This document shows positions 1 to 10,037 of a DNA stretch of 64,000 nt, piece after piece. Within the stretch, counting starts at the first letter, position 1; the number at the start of each line of letters is the position of its first letter. The stretch comes from Bacteroides neonati. Lineage in GTDB: Bacteria > Bacteroidota > Bacteroidia > Bacteroidales > Bacteroidaceae. Below the pieces are notes generated by a model that worked only from the letters and a program-made list of their open reading frames with translations, was not told the origin of the DNA and ran no database searches. The stretch is taken from the NCBI RefSeq assembly GCF_000499785.1, contig NZ_HG726019.1, positions 692,645 through 756,644 on the forward strand, in the 5' to 3' direction. Made by a program: the position numbers and the translations under genes.

Positions 1-113
1 TCTATCCGCTCATACTTTTGGAAACGTGGTGTGTCTATTTATATAAAGCAGTATTTACTAAATAAAAGCACACCTAGTATGAATAACACTTCATAAAAGA
101 CATCTTAACAAAG

Positions 114-144
114 GTAGCCGGAAATGCGCCACACTTCCGGTTAC
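114..144 (+). promoter_or_regulatory. Hairpin in the leader of the first susC
   Basis: Ten-base arms at 114-123 and 135-144 pair with one G-U wobble around an 11-base loop, about 55 bases before the SusC start. No T-run follows, so a leader structure is likelier than a terminator. The rest of positions 1-197 shows no gene and no clear TAnnTTTG box. Confidence 0.35.
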
Positions 145-197
145 CGGATGTACAGAAATAGAGATTTATTCCTATCACCCAAATTCATTCCAAATGT

Positions 198-3100
198 ATG
201 AAAAACAGTAACAAACGCCTTAAATATGGGCATCATTTAATATTTATTGAGAAAACAACGAATGCAGTGAAACGTATTCTTCTGCCTTCTATCCTCCTTC
301 TTTTATTATTTTCGACAGAAGCCTTCGCACAGAAAGTAACTATTTCACTAAACAATGTCACTATAGAGAAGGTCTTGAATAGCATCAGCAAACAAACCAA
401 ACTTAATATGGCGTACAGCAAAGAGATAGTTGATGTGAACCGCAAAGTATCCATTCATGCCGACAATGTAGAGGTAGCACAAGCATTAGATCAACTGATT
501 GCCAACACGCCATTGGCTTATGAGATTAGCAACGGAAAGATTTATCTGTTTCGCAAAGAAAATGTAACTACAACCTCACAAAAAAGAAAACAGATAACCG
601 GTATCATTATTGACACCCAAGGTGAACCTGTCATTGGTGCCAGCATCATCATTAAAGGTACGGCAACCGGAGTTATCACCGATATGAATGGTAAATTCTC
701 GTTAGAGGCTTCCCCGAATACACAGATTGAGATATCTTATATCGGTTATCAGCCTCAGCTAGTAACCATAGGAAACAGAAACAACTTAAACATTACTTTG
801 GCCGAAGACCTCCTTGCATTGGAAGAGGTGGTAGTGGTTGGTTACGGTCAACAAAAAAAGGCAAATCTCTCCGGATCAGTATCACAAATAAGTAGTAAAG
901 AGCTACAAAGCCGTCCTATTTCAAGTTTATCCAACGGCATACAAGGTATGATGCCGGGTGTGACAATCACATCGGGCGAAAGTCGTCCGGGTAGTGATGG
1001 CGGTAGTATACGCATTCGCGGCGTAGGAACATTAAACTCCTCGGATCCCTATATTCTGATTGACGGAATAGAGAGCGGATCGTTGAATGTTGTCGACCCC
1101 AATGATGTGGAAAGCATTACGGTTCTTAAAGATGCTTCCTCGGCTGCCATCTACGGCTCGAAAGCCTCGAATGGTGTTATCTTGATTACAACAAAACGCG
1201 GTAAAGTAAGCAAACCACAGGTTTCTTACAACGGTAACATCGGCCTGCAAACTCCAACTGCACTTGTTGAACGACTGAACTCTGCCGACTATGCCACACT
1301 TTACAATCAGGCGTTGGAAGCTGAGAACATGTCACCGCAGTTCACCCCCGAAGAAATACAAAAGTTTAAAGATGGCTCCGACCCTTTCAACTATCCAAAC
1401 ACAGACTGGAAGGGATTGGCTTTCCGCACCGGTGTACAACACCAACACAATGTAAGTGTGAACGGTGGAACCGAAAACGTGAAATACATGGCTTCGGCAG
1501 GTTTCATGAATCAAGAAGGTATTCTACCCAATGCTGCTCGAACACAGTTCAATGCGCGTATGAATCTAGACATCGAACTCTCCAAAAGAATCACGGTACG
1601 CACCAATATGTCTTATGTGAATAATCAATATTCAGACCCCATCAACTCGGCCTCCAACATTACCGAGAATTCATCGATGATTCTCCGTCAACTCGACGCC
1701 ATTTCTCCATGGGTCCCTTATAAGAAAGAAGATGGCAGCTACGGGACCGTTTCGGATGGTAACCCCATTGCATGGCTTGATTTGGATCAAACAGTAGACA
1801 GACAGATACAAAACTTCTCGGGTACCATAGCACTAGATTACCAGATTATCGATGGGTTGAAGGCAACTGTTCAGGGTTCATATATCACCCAAAATCAATA
1901 CAACAAGGCTTTCATGAAGGATATTCAATACAATGATAACCTATATCATGGTCCCAACCAACTCAGAGAGCGATTCTATAATTGGAACCGTCTTAACTTC
2001 GACGCACTTGCTAACTACGAGAAGCAATGGGGATTGCATGGTTTCAAAGCCTTACTCGGATATCATCTAGAAAAGTACAACTATCGCGAAAACAGTATCT
2101 ATCGCAGTGGTTTTCCGAATAACGACCTAACCGATATGAATGCCGGTACTACTGCTACTCAGACCAATAGTGGAGTTACTCGAGAATTGGCTATGCTCTC
2201 CTATTTTGGTAGAATCAATTATGACTATGCAGGCAGGTATCTATTCGAAGCAAACCTACGTTCGGATGCCTCTTCACGATTCGCACCCGACAAACGCTGG
2301 GGATACTTCCCTTCTTTCTCGACTGCATGGCGTCTGTCCGAAGAGTCGTTTATGGAAAACACCAAGGATTGGTTGAATAACTTAAAGATTCGCGGTTCTT
2401 GGGGTTTACTGGGAAATCAAGATGCACTCGACTCCTACTACCCTTGGATGAATACCTATAGTACAGGCACAAATGCTCTGTTTGATGGTAAACTAGTATC
2501 AGGTTTCGCCCAAACAAATTATCAGCTAGCTACCATTACTTGGGAAAAGGCTCGCACGTGGGGTTTGGGTATTGATGTAACTTTCTTAGATCACTTTAAT
2601 GTATCGGCCGAATACTATGACCGCCTGACTTCGGGCATTATCATGGACGTTCCCGTCCCAAGTGAGTTTGCCTTAGGAGCATATAAAGATAACGTAGGAA
2701 AGATGTCAAACAAGGGTATCGAAATAACATTGGGATATGACAATAGCTGGAAAGACTGGCGTCTATCGATCAATGGCAACTTTGCTTACAATAAAAATGA
2801 AATTCTTGACCTCGGTGGCGTAGACCGCATGATCGAAGGTAGCAAGATTAAACAAATTGGGAATGCGATTAATTCATATTATGCTTACGAGGCTGTAGGT
2901 ATTTTCCAGTCGGACGAAGCGGCAAAAGCCTATATGGATCAATACAAAGGTAAGGACGGTTACCCCTTCACGAAAGAGTTTAAGGGAGGTGACCTAATTT
3001 ATGCCGATGCCAACGGAGATGGCAAAATAAATTCGGAAGACCGCATCGTTGCCAATTCAACAGATCCTAAATTCACGTATGGCTTCAACTTCAATCTCGG

Positions 3101-3551
3101 TTGGAAAAACTTCGATCTTTCTGCCGTATTCAATGGAGTAGCAGGCGTATCGCGTCTCTTCAACACACAGATGTTTGGTGAGTTTAACGGAACGATGTCT
3201 CACCCTGCCACCGTATGGCTGGATGCGTGGTCAAAAGATAATCTGGATGGCAGTATGCCACGTGTAGCTTATAAAACGAGCTCGCCCAGTAGTTCACTCA
3301 ACACAATGTCTACGTTCTGGATACAAAACACCAGCTTTCTGCGTATCAAGAATCTACAGTTGGGATATAGTTTACCCCAACAATGGCTCAAGTCGATTGG
3401 AATATCCAGAGCCCGAGTTTACTATTCAGGCGAGAATCTGCTTACCTTTGACTCTCTACCAATTAATGCCGATCCCGAATCACCCGAAGGTATAGGAAAT
3501 TATTATCCGTTGGTACAAACCCATTCATTGGGCATCAACCTTACATTTTAA
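198..3551 (+). CDS. SusC/RagA TonB-dependent outer-membrane transporter with STN domain
   Basis: This is the outer-membrane pore of a glycan-uptake pair, importing oligosaccharides with energy from TonB. The 1117 residues show a long signal peptide ending near FSTEAFAQ (residue 45), an STN domain at about 46-118, a carboxypeptidase-regulatory-like repeat at about 132-205, a TonB-box-like EEVVVVGYG near 208, then plug and barrel ending in the typical aromatic NLTF. An STN domain is known in SusC proteins that signal to an inner-membrane anti-sigma factor, so this operon is probably induced by an ECF sigma/anti-sigma pair lying upstream of the window. The SusD gene follows 21 bp later. The substrate cannot be read from the transporter; the GH20 enzyme downstream suggests an amino-sugar-containing host glycan. 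Confidence 0.95.
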   Translation: MKNSNKRLKYGHHLIFIEKTTNAVKRILLPSILLLLLFSTEAFAQKVTISLNNVTIEKVLNSISKQTKLNMAYSKEIVDVNRKVSIHADNVEVAQALDQLIANTPLAYEISNGKIYLFRKENVTTTSQKRKQITGIIIDTQGEPVIGASIIIKGTATGVITDMNGKFSLEASPNTQIEISYIGYQPQLVTIGNRNNLNITLAEDLLALEEVVVVGYGQQKKANLSGSVSQISSKELQSRPISSLSNGIQGMMPGVTITSGESRPGSDGGSIRIRGVGTLNSSDPYILIDGIESGSLNVVDPNDVESITVLKDASSAAIYGSKASNGVILITTKRGKVSKPQVSYNGNIGLQTPTALVERLNSADYATLYNQALEAENMSPQFTPEEIQKFKDGSDPFNYPNTDWKGLAFRTGVQHQHNVSVNGGTENVKYMASAGFMNQEGILPNAARTQFNARMNLDIELSKRITVRTNMSYVNNQYSDPINSASNITENSSMILRQLDAISPWVPYKKEDGSYGTVSDGNPIAWLDLDQTVDRQIQNFSGTIALDYQIIDGLKATVQGSYITQNQYNKAFMKDIQYNDNLYHGPNQLRERFYNWNRLNFDALANYEKQWGLHGFKALLGYHLEKYNYRENSIYRSGFPNNDLTDMNAGTTATQTNSGVTRELAMLSYFGRINYDYAGRYLFEANLRSDASSRFAPDKRWGYFPSFSTAWRLSEESFMENTKDWLNNLKIRGSWGLLGNQDALDSYYPWMNTYSTGTNALFDGKLVSGFAQTNYQLATITWEKARTWGLGIDVTFLDHFNVSAEYYDRLTSGIIMDVPVPSEFALGAYKDNVGKMSNKGIEITLGYDNSWKDWRLSINGNFAYNKNEILDLGGVDRMIEGSKIKQIGNAINSYYAYEAVGIFQSDEAAKAYMDQYKGKDGYPFTKEFKGGDLIYADANGDGKINSEDRIVANSTDPKFTYGFNFNLGWKNFDLSAVFNGVAGVSRLFNTQMFGEFNGTMSHPATVWLDAWSKDNLDGSMPRVAYKTSSPSSSLNTMSTFWIQNTSFLRIKNLQLGYSLPQQWLKSIGISRARVYYSGENLLTFDSLPINADPESPEGIGNYYPLVQTHSLGINLTF

Positions 3552-3572
3552 ATCATTATACACTACTTAAAA

Positions 3573-5198
3573 ATGAGAAACAATATGAAACGTCTTATTT
3601 ATTTATTGATAAGTGTAGTTTTAACAACTTCCTGTTCAGACTTCTTAAATACAGCCCCCAAAGATGCTCTATCGCCTGCTACCACTTGGAAGACAGAAGC
3701 TGACGCCAATAGTTTTGCCATAGGTTGTTATCAAGATTGGATAGACGGTGAAAAGCTGTTATATCAAGATTGCGGATCGGACATAGGATACAACCAGTTT
3801 CCTTGGGAAGAATGGAATCCGATAGGCAACGGAACGCTTACAGCTTCTGCTACAGGAGCCAATTTCTACGACTTCACTACTATCCGTCGATGCAATACAT
3901 TTGTCGAAAATGTTCAGCCCATACCGTTTTCCAACGAAGCCGATAAGTTGGATTTAATTGCGCAAGTGAGGGCTTTGCGCGCCTATAAGTACTTCGAATT
4001 AAACTTCTGGTATGGCGGCGTACCGATCATAGATACCTATACAACGGCGGAAGAGGCCAAAGTTCCACGTAACACGGAAGCTGAAGTGAAAGCTTATATC
4101 TACAAGGAGTTGGATGAGCTGATCCCCAATCTCAAAGAGATGCCTTCACAAAAAGGTCGGATTGCCCGAGGAACGGCCTTGGCTATCAAAATGCGATCAG
4201 CTTTGTATTGGGGCGATTATCAGCGTGCAATGGAAGCAGCGCAGGCGATTATGAATATGCATAAATATGAACTCGACAAAGACTATACAAACCTGTTTAC
4301 CATCAAAGGACAGTCTTCGAACGAAATCATCTATGCCATACCGTATGCCGAGAATATAGCTTACAATGAAATTGTAGGTCGAATGTACAACAATGCCGAC
4401 GGCGGATGGTCATCCATTACTCCGACACAAAACTTGGTGGATATGTATGAGATGAATGATGGAACACCTCGCGAAGAGTCGCCCTTATACGATGCCGTGC
4501 ATCCTTTCAGTAATCGGGACCCACGTATGGAGATGACCATCCTGTTTCCGGGACAAGTGTGGCAATCAAAGATTCTAAACACACTCGACAAAGAAGTGAA
4601 TGGAAAAGAGAATCCAAACTACCCGCTTGTAGCCGATAATGCTTCGAAGACCAGCCTATCATGGGCTAAATACCTTGCGCCATTGGAACAGTATCCAAAT
4701 ATGTGGCAAACAGCTACTTCGCCCATCCTCTTTCGTTATGCCGAGGTATTGTTAAGTTTTGCCGAAGCGAGTAATGAGCTTAAAGGTCCCTCAGATAATG
4801 TCTACAAAGTTCTGGATGAAATTCGTCTGCGTGTGGGCATGCCAGCCGTTAATCGCAGCAAATATGGCACGAAGGAGACTCTTCGTGAACTAATTCGCCG
4901 AGAAAGAACAATTGAATTGGCAGGTGAGGGTCTTCGCCGGGCTGATATTCTCCGTTGGAAAGATAACAACGGTAAAATGATAGCGGAGACCGTTTTGAAC
5001 AAAGTGCTATATCGCGTTATCGGTAGTATTGACTACACACAGACCGACCCCCATAAACGAGCAGTAATTGACGTGAATGCTTCTGCCGAAACCCGCAAAC
5101 TAGAAACCCGCCAATTCATCCCGGAGAATCGATATTTACCTATTCCACAATCGAGTATAGATAAAAACCCAAAATTAGAGCAGAATAAAGGCTACTAA
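3573..5198 (+). CDS. SusD/RagB-family glycan-binding lipoprotein
   Basis: SusD proteins sit on the cell surface as a lid over the SusC pore and bind the glycan. The 541-residue product starts with a lipoprotein signal (cysteine in LTTSC, residue 21), followed by the usual flexible N-terminus and an alpha-helical repeat region. RWKD and a C-terminal RYLPIPQ segment are typical of the family. A second ATG four codons in (MKRLIYLL) is an equally possible start. It pairs with the SusC directly upstream. A strong hairpin after the stop separates it from the enzyme gene that follows. Confidence 0.93.
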   Translation: MRNNMKRLIYLLISVVLTTSCSDFLNTAPKDALSPATTWKTEADANSFAIGCYQDWIDGEKLLYQDCGSDIGYNQFPWEEWNPIGNGTLTASATGANFYDFTTIRRCNTFVENVQPIPFSNEADKLDLIAQVRALRAYKYFELNFWYGGVPIIDTYTTAEEAKVPRNTEAEVKAYIYKELDELIPNLKEMPSQKGRIARGTALAIKMRSALYWGDYQRAMEAAQAIMNMHKYELDKDYTNLFTIKGQSSNEIIYAIPYAENIAYNEIVGRMYNNADGGWSSITPTQNLVDMYEMNDGTPREESPLYDAVHPFSNRDPRMEMTILFPGQVWQSKILNTLDKEVNGKENPNYPLVADNASKTSLSWAKYLAPLEQYPNMWQTATSPILFRYAEVLLSFAEASNELKGPSDNVYKVLDEIRLRVGMPAVNRSKYGTKETLRELIRRERTIELAGEGLRRADILRWKDNNGKMIAETVLNKVLYRVIGSIDYTQTDPHKRAVIDVNASAETRKLETRQFIPENRYLPIPQSSIDKNPKLEQNKGY

Positions 5199-5210
5199 AA
5201 GAACAAGCTA

Positions 5211-5259
5211 ATAATAAGATGCATATGCAACCCTCTAACCCTCATATGCATCTTATTAT
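5211..5259 (+). terminator. 17-bp hairpin between susD and the GH20 gene
   Basis: Perfect 17-base arms at 5211-5227 and 5243-5259 surround a 15-base loop, and four more base pairs form beyond a small bulge. The hairpin starts 12 bases after the susD stop. No T-run follows, so it could be a partial terminator or an mRNA-stabilising stem that lets susCD be expressed more strongly than the enzyme. Confidence 0.6.
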
Positions 5260-5312
5260 GATAGCTGAAACGTTTGGGATTATTCATATTGCAAACTCTT
5301 AACAAACTAAAA

Positions 5313-7388
5313 ATGAAGAATACACTTCTATTACTACTACTTAGCATTGCGTTTCCAGTAACAGGTAAAAGCCTGGACAAAGTCTTTCAGTTGATGCCAC
5401 AGCCACAGAAAGTTGAGGTAAAAAGCGGCATTGCATTTAACCACGATCAATTGACTTACCTCGTGACAAAGGAAGGCACTGACGTCCCTGTGCTCCGCCC
5501 TATCCTCGATGCCTTACCACGCTCTGTTCGCAAAGGGAAAGGCGTTCAGCTCACGCTAACCACCAACGGGGTACCCGATTCGGACGAAGGCTATGTACTT
5601 CAGATATCAACAAACGGAGCTAGCATTTTGGCAAAAACCTCTACCGGACTTTTCTACGGATGTCAAACATTGGAACAACTCTTAGAAGATAGCCGTGATT
5701 TCCACCGCCCTATACCCGCCATGGTAATCACCGATTATCCCTCAATTCCCTACCGTGCCATTCATGTCGATACCAAACATCACTTGAACCGAATGGAATA
5801 TTACTACCGACTCATCGATCACTTGGCATCTTATAAAATTAACGGCATCATTTGGGAACTGGAAGACAAGCTACGCTATACCCGTCGTCCCGAAATCGCT
5901 TCGCCCAACGCTATCAGCAAGCAAGAAATGCAAGCCATCAGTCGATACGCTAAAGAGCGTAACATTGAAATTTCACCTCTGGTACAAGGATTGGGACACG
6001 CCTCCTTTATCTTGAAACATCATTGGGAGTTGCGCGAACACCCAAACAGCGATCATGATTTCTGCCCTGCCGACCCACGAACCTACGAACTTCAATTCGA
6101 TCTTTATCGGGATGCCATTGAAGCCATGCCTTATGGGAAATACCTCCATATAGGAGGTGATGAAATCAATTCGATCGGTGAAGATAGTCGTTGCTTAGCG
6201 ACTGGAAAAACAGCTTTTGAATTACAAATGTATTGGCTCCAAAAGGTCTGTAAGTTCGCTACCGATCAGGGCCGTACCCCCATCTTTTGGGATGATATGC
6301 CACTAAAACATGCCGGTATTTGGGACTTACTACAGAACGATACCCTCGGAGGAATGGAGCTTGAGCGTCAATGGAATAGTCAGAAGCTCGACGATGCCAT
6401 TAATCTATTCCCGAAAGAATGTATCTATATGCGCTGGAAATATGAAGAAGCTGTTACGCCGGTCAATCTGAAACTACTGAACTGGTATAGAGAAAAAGGC
6501 TTGAAGGTAATGGCCTCAACAGCTACAGCCACCGGAAACAGCCTTTATCTTCCACGTGAGATAGAGCGTACAGACTACATCAAAGGCTTTAGCCGCATTG
6601 CTGCCGAAAATAAACTCGAAGGTATTTTGGCAACAACATGGGACGATGGTTCACCTCATTCAGCAGCCGTTCTGCGTGAAATGATTGCTCAAGGTGAATA
6701 TGGCTGGAATCCATATGCCCGCGACCGACAGTCTTTCAGTTTAGCCTATGGGCAAAGAGAGTTTGGATTCAACCCCGCCGATTCACTCTCCGAATTCATA
6801 AACGATTTGAAAGCAATGGCCGATTTCTTTGATGGGGCGCTTGTTATTGAAGGAGTGCGGAATCCGGCTTGGGGAGTAACACCTTTCAGGCTCCTTCCTT
6901 TTCCCGATTCTCAAAACCCCGGTGTGTGGAGCAAACAGTATGCAGATAAGATAACCGAAGCAGAAGTAGCCATGAAACGATATAACCGCGTGAGTTCTAT
7001 CCTAAGCCGAGGTAAGGCGAATGCTTTGAGAAACCGCTATCCACTGGCAGTATATGAGCAAACGAGCCACCTCTTTGCTTATCCTGTTCAATTGATTCTG
7101 GCACTACGCAACTATGACTGTGCAGATACCCCAGACGAAAAAGCCACAGCGTTACGTGCCGTCACAACTATTTGCGATAACTTTACGACAATGCGACAAA
7201 CGTTCGAAAAGGTATATTCCGAAATACGTTTTATGACCTTACCCGATGGTTACATCGAACAAATCGGTCGTAAGAGCCATTTATCAGCTATGACAAGTAA
7301 CAGCGACTGGATGTTTTATTTCGAGTTACCAATGATTAAAGAACTTAAAAAGTGGATTCAGAAAACATCGTCTCTTTATAGCTTATAA
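5313..7388 (+). CDS. Family GH20 beta-N-acetylhexosaminidase-like enzyme
   Basis: GH20 enzymes remove terminal beta-linked GlcNAc or GalNAc by substrate-assisted catalysis. The chosen start (MKNTLLLLLL, 691 residues) gives a clean signal peptide; an in-frame start 39 bases upstream would spoil it. A GH20b-type N-terminal alpha/beta domain covers about residues 25-140 and a TIM barrel follows. HIGGDE at 279-284 holds the Asp283-Glu284 pair expected for the polarising residue and the acid. The C-terminal 200 residues are helical and have no function I recognise. As third gene of the SusC/SusD operon it probably trims amino sugars from imported or surface-bound host glycans. Substrate specificity cannot be told from sequence alone. 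Confidence 0.85.
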   Translation: MKNTLLLLLLSIAFPVTGKSLDKVFQLMPQPQKVEVKSGIAFNHDQLTYLVTKEGTDVPVLRPILDALPRSVRKGKGVQLTLTTNGVPDSDEGYVLQISTNGASILAKTSTGLFYGCQTLEQLLEDSRDFHRPIPAMVITDYPSIPYRAIHVDTKHHLNRMEYYYRLIDHLASYKINGIIWELEDKLRYTRRPEIASPNAISKQEMQAISRYAKERNIEISPLVQGLGHASFILKHHWELREHPNSDHDFCPADPRTYELQFDLYRDAIEAMPYGKYLHIGGDEINSIGEDSRCLATGKTAFELQMYWLQKVCKFATDQGRTPIFWDDMPLKHAGIWDLLQNDTLGGMELERQWNSQKLDDAINLFPKECIYMRWKYEEAVTPVNLKLLNWYREKGLKVMASTATATGNSLYLPREIERTDYIKGFSRIAAENKLEGILATTWDDGSPHSAAVLREMIAQGEYGWNPYARDRQSFSLAYGQREFGFNPADSLSEFINDLKAMADFFDGALVIEGVRNPAWGVTPFRLLPFPDSQNPGVWSKQYADKITEAEVAMKRYNRVSSILSRGKANALRNRYPLAVYEQTSHLFAYPVQLILALRNYDCADTPDEKATALRAVTTICDNFTTMRQTFEKVYSEIRFMTLPDGYIEQIGRKSHLSAMTSNSDWMFYFELPMIKELKKWIQKTSSLYSL

Positions 7389-7446
7389 ATAGCAAAACAC
7401 TAAAACACAACAAATTCCGGCGGTAATACAGTAAAGAATTTTAATC

Positions 7447-7479
7447 ATAAAGGCAGCGCATCAGAAGTGCTGCCTTTAT
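7447..7479 (+). terminator. Terminator after the GH20 gene
   Basis: An 11-bp stem (7447-7457 with 7469-7479) with an 11-base loop lies about 60 bases after the GH20 stop, and its descending arm runs into a TTTATA tract. It closes the first operon. Confidence 0.65.
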
Positions 7480-7589
7480 AAACAAAACAAGGCTTATCTC
7501 ATATACACATGAAATGCATAAGTCTTCTACCAAACAAGCTTTTCGGTGTCTTATCATCCAACTTTACTCCTGTTCTTATATTTATTTCC

Positions 7590-7597
7590 TATCTTTG
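7590..7597 (+). promoter_or_regulatory. Bacteroidetes -7 box before the SNF2-N-like gene
   Basis: TATCTTTG fits TAnnTTTG and lies 24 bases before the ATG at 7621. It supports that start over an in-frame ATG at 7546, which would sit upstream of the promoter. Confidence 0.5.
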
Positions 7598-7620
7598 CCC
7601 GTTATAAGCAAATTTTAAAG

Positions 7621-8397
7621 ATGAACGAAACAAAACCTTCCTGTGAAATTATTATTGTATTATCAGAACATCCGGTATTTGGTCTTTTATTGACCCCTTA
7701 TATGTCTGAAAGCGCTTCAGACAAAGACGAGATCCGGTTAACGGAACAAGCCTTCCATGCTTCGGACGAGATGATCGGGCAAATGACGGCCGGCGAACGG
7801 AAAGCCATAGAGATTGCTTCCTATTACAGCGAGAAGTACCTGATGCAGAACTACTCGAACGAAAAAACGCCGACACGCTTCTACCACAAGCTATCGACCG
7901 ATCCGGACAAAGTGAAAAAAATCATTCGCCCTTTCATCAACGAGAGATTGGTCGAAATGGTAAAGCTCATTGTAGAAGAGGGGCTTCCGGTCTATCAAAA
8001 GGACAGTCGCAACAAGGTGCTCTATCCACACAACCTGTACCGCATTCATAAGCAACCGGTAGAAACTTCTTTCTTGTTTGAACTGGACGGAGAGTCGTTC
8101 AGCTATCAGTTAGAGTGCTCGTGCGACGGACAACCGCTGGTATTGAGCGAACACAAACCGGTAGCAGTACTCACCACCACGCCGGCCACTCTGCTGCTCG
8201 GCATGGATTTATATACGTTTCATCACATGGATTCATCGCGTCTGATGCCTTTCACCAAACGCGAACGGGTAACGGTCGACGCAGCTTTTCTACAGAAGTA
8301 TATCGACAACGTGATGATACCGATTGCACGCCACCACAAAATCACAACGCGGGGAATAGAACTGCCCAAAGAGCTCACTGATTCTTTTTTAAAATGA
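7621..8397 (+). CDS. Orphan protein resembling the N-terminal domain of SNF2-type helicases
   Basis: The 258-residue product has no signal peptide and no enzyme motif I can name. Its pattern (an IVLSEHPVFG start, a KKIIRPFINERLVEMVKLI segment, then LYTFHHMDSSRLMPF and NVMIPIARHHKI) matches what I remember of the N-terminal region of large Bacteroides SNF2 helicases. The helicase motor, which should follow for several hundred residues, is absent: the stop is followed 63 bases later by the cysS start. It may be a free-standing paralogue of that domain or the 5' remnant of a broken helicase gene. The reading frame is intact and has its own promoter-like box, so it may still be made. Family assignment is from memory. 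Confidence 0.5.
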   Translation: MNETKPSCEIIIVLSEHPVFGLLLTPYMSESASDKDEIRLTEQAFHASDEMIGQMTAGERKAIEIASYYSEKYLMQNYSNEKTPTRFYHKLSTDPDKVKKIIRPFINERLVEMVKLIVEEGLPVYQKDSRNKVLYPHNLYRIHKQPVETSFLFELDGESFSYQLECSCDGQPLVLSEHKPVAVLTTTPATLLLGMDLYTFHHMDSSRLMPFTKRERVTVDAAFLQKYIDNVMIPIARHHKITTRGIELPKELTDSFLK

Positions 8398-8422
8398 TAT
8401 CAGCGTTTTCAATTATTTATTC

Positions 8423-8430
8423 TAACTTTG
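8423..8430 (+). promoter_or_regulatory. -7 box of cysS
   Basis: TAACTTTG fits TAnnTTTG, 31 bases before the cysS ATG, in the short gap after the preceding gene. Confidence 0.55.
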
Positions 8431-8460
8431 TGGTTTAAAACAGAATATAAAAGAAACGTT

Positions 8461-9936
8461 ATGGAACATCAACTGACGATTTACAACACTTTAGATAGAA
8501 AAAAGGAACTCTTCGTTCCGTTGCATTCGCCCCATGTGGGCATGTATGTCTGTGGGCCGACGGTTTATGGCGATGCTCATCTGGGACATGCCCGCCCGTC
8601 TATTACATTCGATGTACTCTTCCGCTATCTTACACACTTGGGATATAAGGTGCGTTATGTACGCAATATCACCGACGTGGGCCACCTGGAACATGATGCC
8701 GACGAAGGCGAAGACAAGATTGCCAAGAAAGCACGGCTGGAGCAATTGGAGCCGATGGAAGTGGTACAGTATTACCTGAACCGCTATCACGAAGCGATGG
8801 CAGCACTCAACGTATTGCCACCCAGCATCGAGCCTCACGCATCGGGACACATCATCGAACAGATTGCATTGGTAAAAACAATTCTGGAAAACGGATATGC
8901 CTACGAGAGCGAAGGATCGGTATACTTCGATGTGGCCAAATACAACAAAGATCACCATTACGGAAAACTATCGGGACGCAACCTCGATGATATGCTGAAC
9001 ACCACCCGCGAGTTGGACGGACAGAGCGAAAAGCGCAATCCTGCCGACTTTGCTTTGTGGAAATCGGCACAACCGGAACACATCATGCGTTGGCCTTCGC
9101 CTTGGAGCGACGGATTCCCCGGATGGCATGCCGAATGTACGGCTATGGGACGTAAGTATCTGGGCGAAAGTTTCGATATTCACGGTGGCGGTATGGACCT
9201 GATCTTCCCGCATCACGAATGTGAGATTGCTCAATCGGTTGCTTCGCAAGGACACGATATGGTACACTACTGGATGCACAACAACATGATTACCGTTAAT
9301 GGAACCAAGATGGGTAAGTCGCTCGGCAACTTCATCACACTCGAAGAGTTCTTCACCGGTTCGCATCCGTTGCTGACGCAGGCTTATAGCCCGATGACCA
9401 TCCGCTTCTTTATCCTTCAGGCACACTACCGCAGCACAGTAGACTTCAGCAACGAAGCGCTGCAAGCCTCGGAGAAAGGACTGCAACGCCTACTTGAAGC
9501 CATGGACGGCTTGAAGAAGATTACACCGGCGGCAACATCGACAGCCGATGTAAAAGGGCTGCGTGCGAAGTGCTACGAAGCGATGAACGACGATCTGAAT
9601 ACGCCGATCGTTATCTCTCACCTGTTCGAAGGTGCTCGTATTATCAATAATGTGATAGCGGGCAACAATACCCTGTCGGCCGAGGATCTGGAAGAGTTGA
9701 AAGAGATATTCCACCTGTTCCTATTCGAAATAATGGGAGTAAGAGAGGAAGTCGGCTCATCAGACGGTCGCGAAGCAGCTTATGGCAAGGTCGTAGATAT
9801 GTTGCTCGATCAACGTATGAAAGCAAAGGCGAATAAAGACTGGGCTACTTCGGACTTGATACGCAACGAGCTGACCGCTCTTGGCTTTGAGATTAAAGAC
9901 ACGAAAGATGGATTTGAATGGAGACTGAATAAGTAA
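8461..9936 (+). CDS. cysS: Cysteinyl-tRNA synthetase
   Basis: Cytosolic class Ia enzyme that charges tRNA-Cys with cysteine using ATP. The 491-residue chain has the HIGH-type motif HLGH at 40-43 and the KMSKS-type motif KMGKS at 283-287. The zinc site residues Cys31, Cys226, His251 and Glu255 have the same spacing as in the E. coli enzyme. The ATG at 8461 is preferred over an in-frame start 33 bases upstream because the protein then begins in the family-typical way ([12 protein letters not shown]). It is a housekeeping gene between accessory operons and ends at a strong bidirectional terminator. Confidence 0.98.
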   Translation: MEHQLTIYNTLDRKKELFVPLHSPHVGMYVCGPTVYGDAHLGHARPSITFDVLFRYLTHLGYKVRYVRNITDVGHLEHDADEGEDKIAKKARLEQLEPMEVVQYYLNRYHEAMAALNVLPPSIEPHASGHIIEQIALVKTILENGYAYESEGSVYFDVAKYNKDHHYGKLSGRNLDDMLNTTRELDGQSEKRNPADFALWKSAQPEHIMRWPSPWSDGFPGWHAECTAMGRKYLGESFDIHGGGMDLIFPHHECEIAQSVASQGHDMVHYWMHNNMITVNGTKMGKSLGNFITLEEFFTGSHPLLTQAYSPMTIRFFILQAHYRSTVDFSNEALQASEKGLQRLLEAMDGLKKITPAATSTADVKGLRAKCYEAMNDDLNTPIVISHLFEGARIINNVIAGNNTLSAEDLEELKEIFHLFLFEIMGVREEVGSSDGREAAYGKVVDMLLDQRMKAKANKDWATSDLIRNELTALGFEIKDTKDGFEWRLNK

Positions 9937-9959
9937 AACGACCATTCACCATCGGATAA

Positions 9960-10012
9960 ATAGAGAAAGTCCCGCAACGTTTCGATTGAAAACGTTGCGG
10001 GACTTTCTCTAT
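9960..10012. terminator. Bidirectional terminator, 23-bp perfect stem
   Basis: Arms 9960-9982 and 9990-10012 pair perfectly around a 7-base loop. The hairpin sits between the converging ends of cysS and the PL8 lyase gene and can end transcription from both sides. Confidence 0.85.
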
Positions 10013-10037
10013 CTCTGCTACTTGTCTCCGCTATTCG

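Noticed and set aside
8491..8958. Minus-strand open frame inside cysS
   Set aside because: Antisense shadow of a well-supported housekeeping gene.
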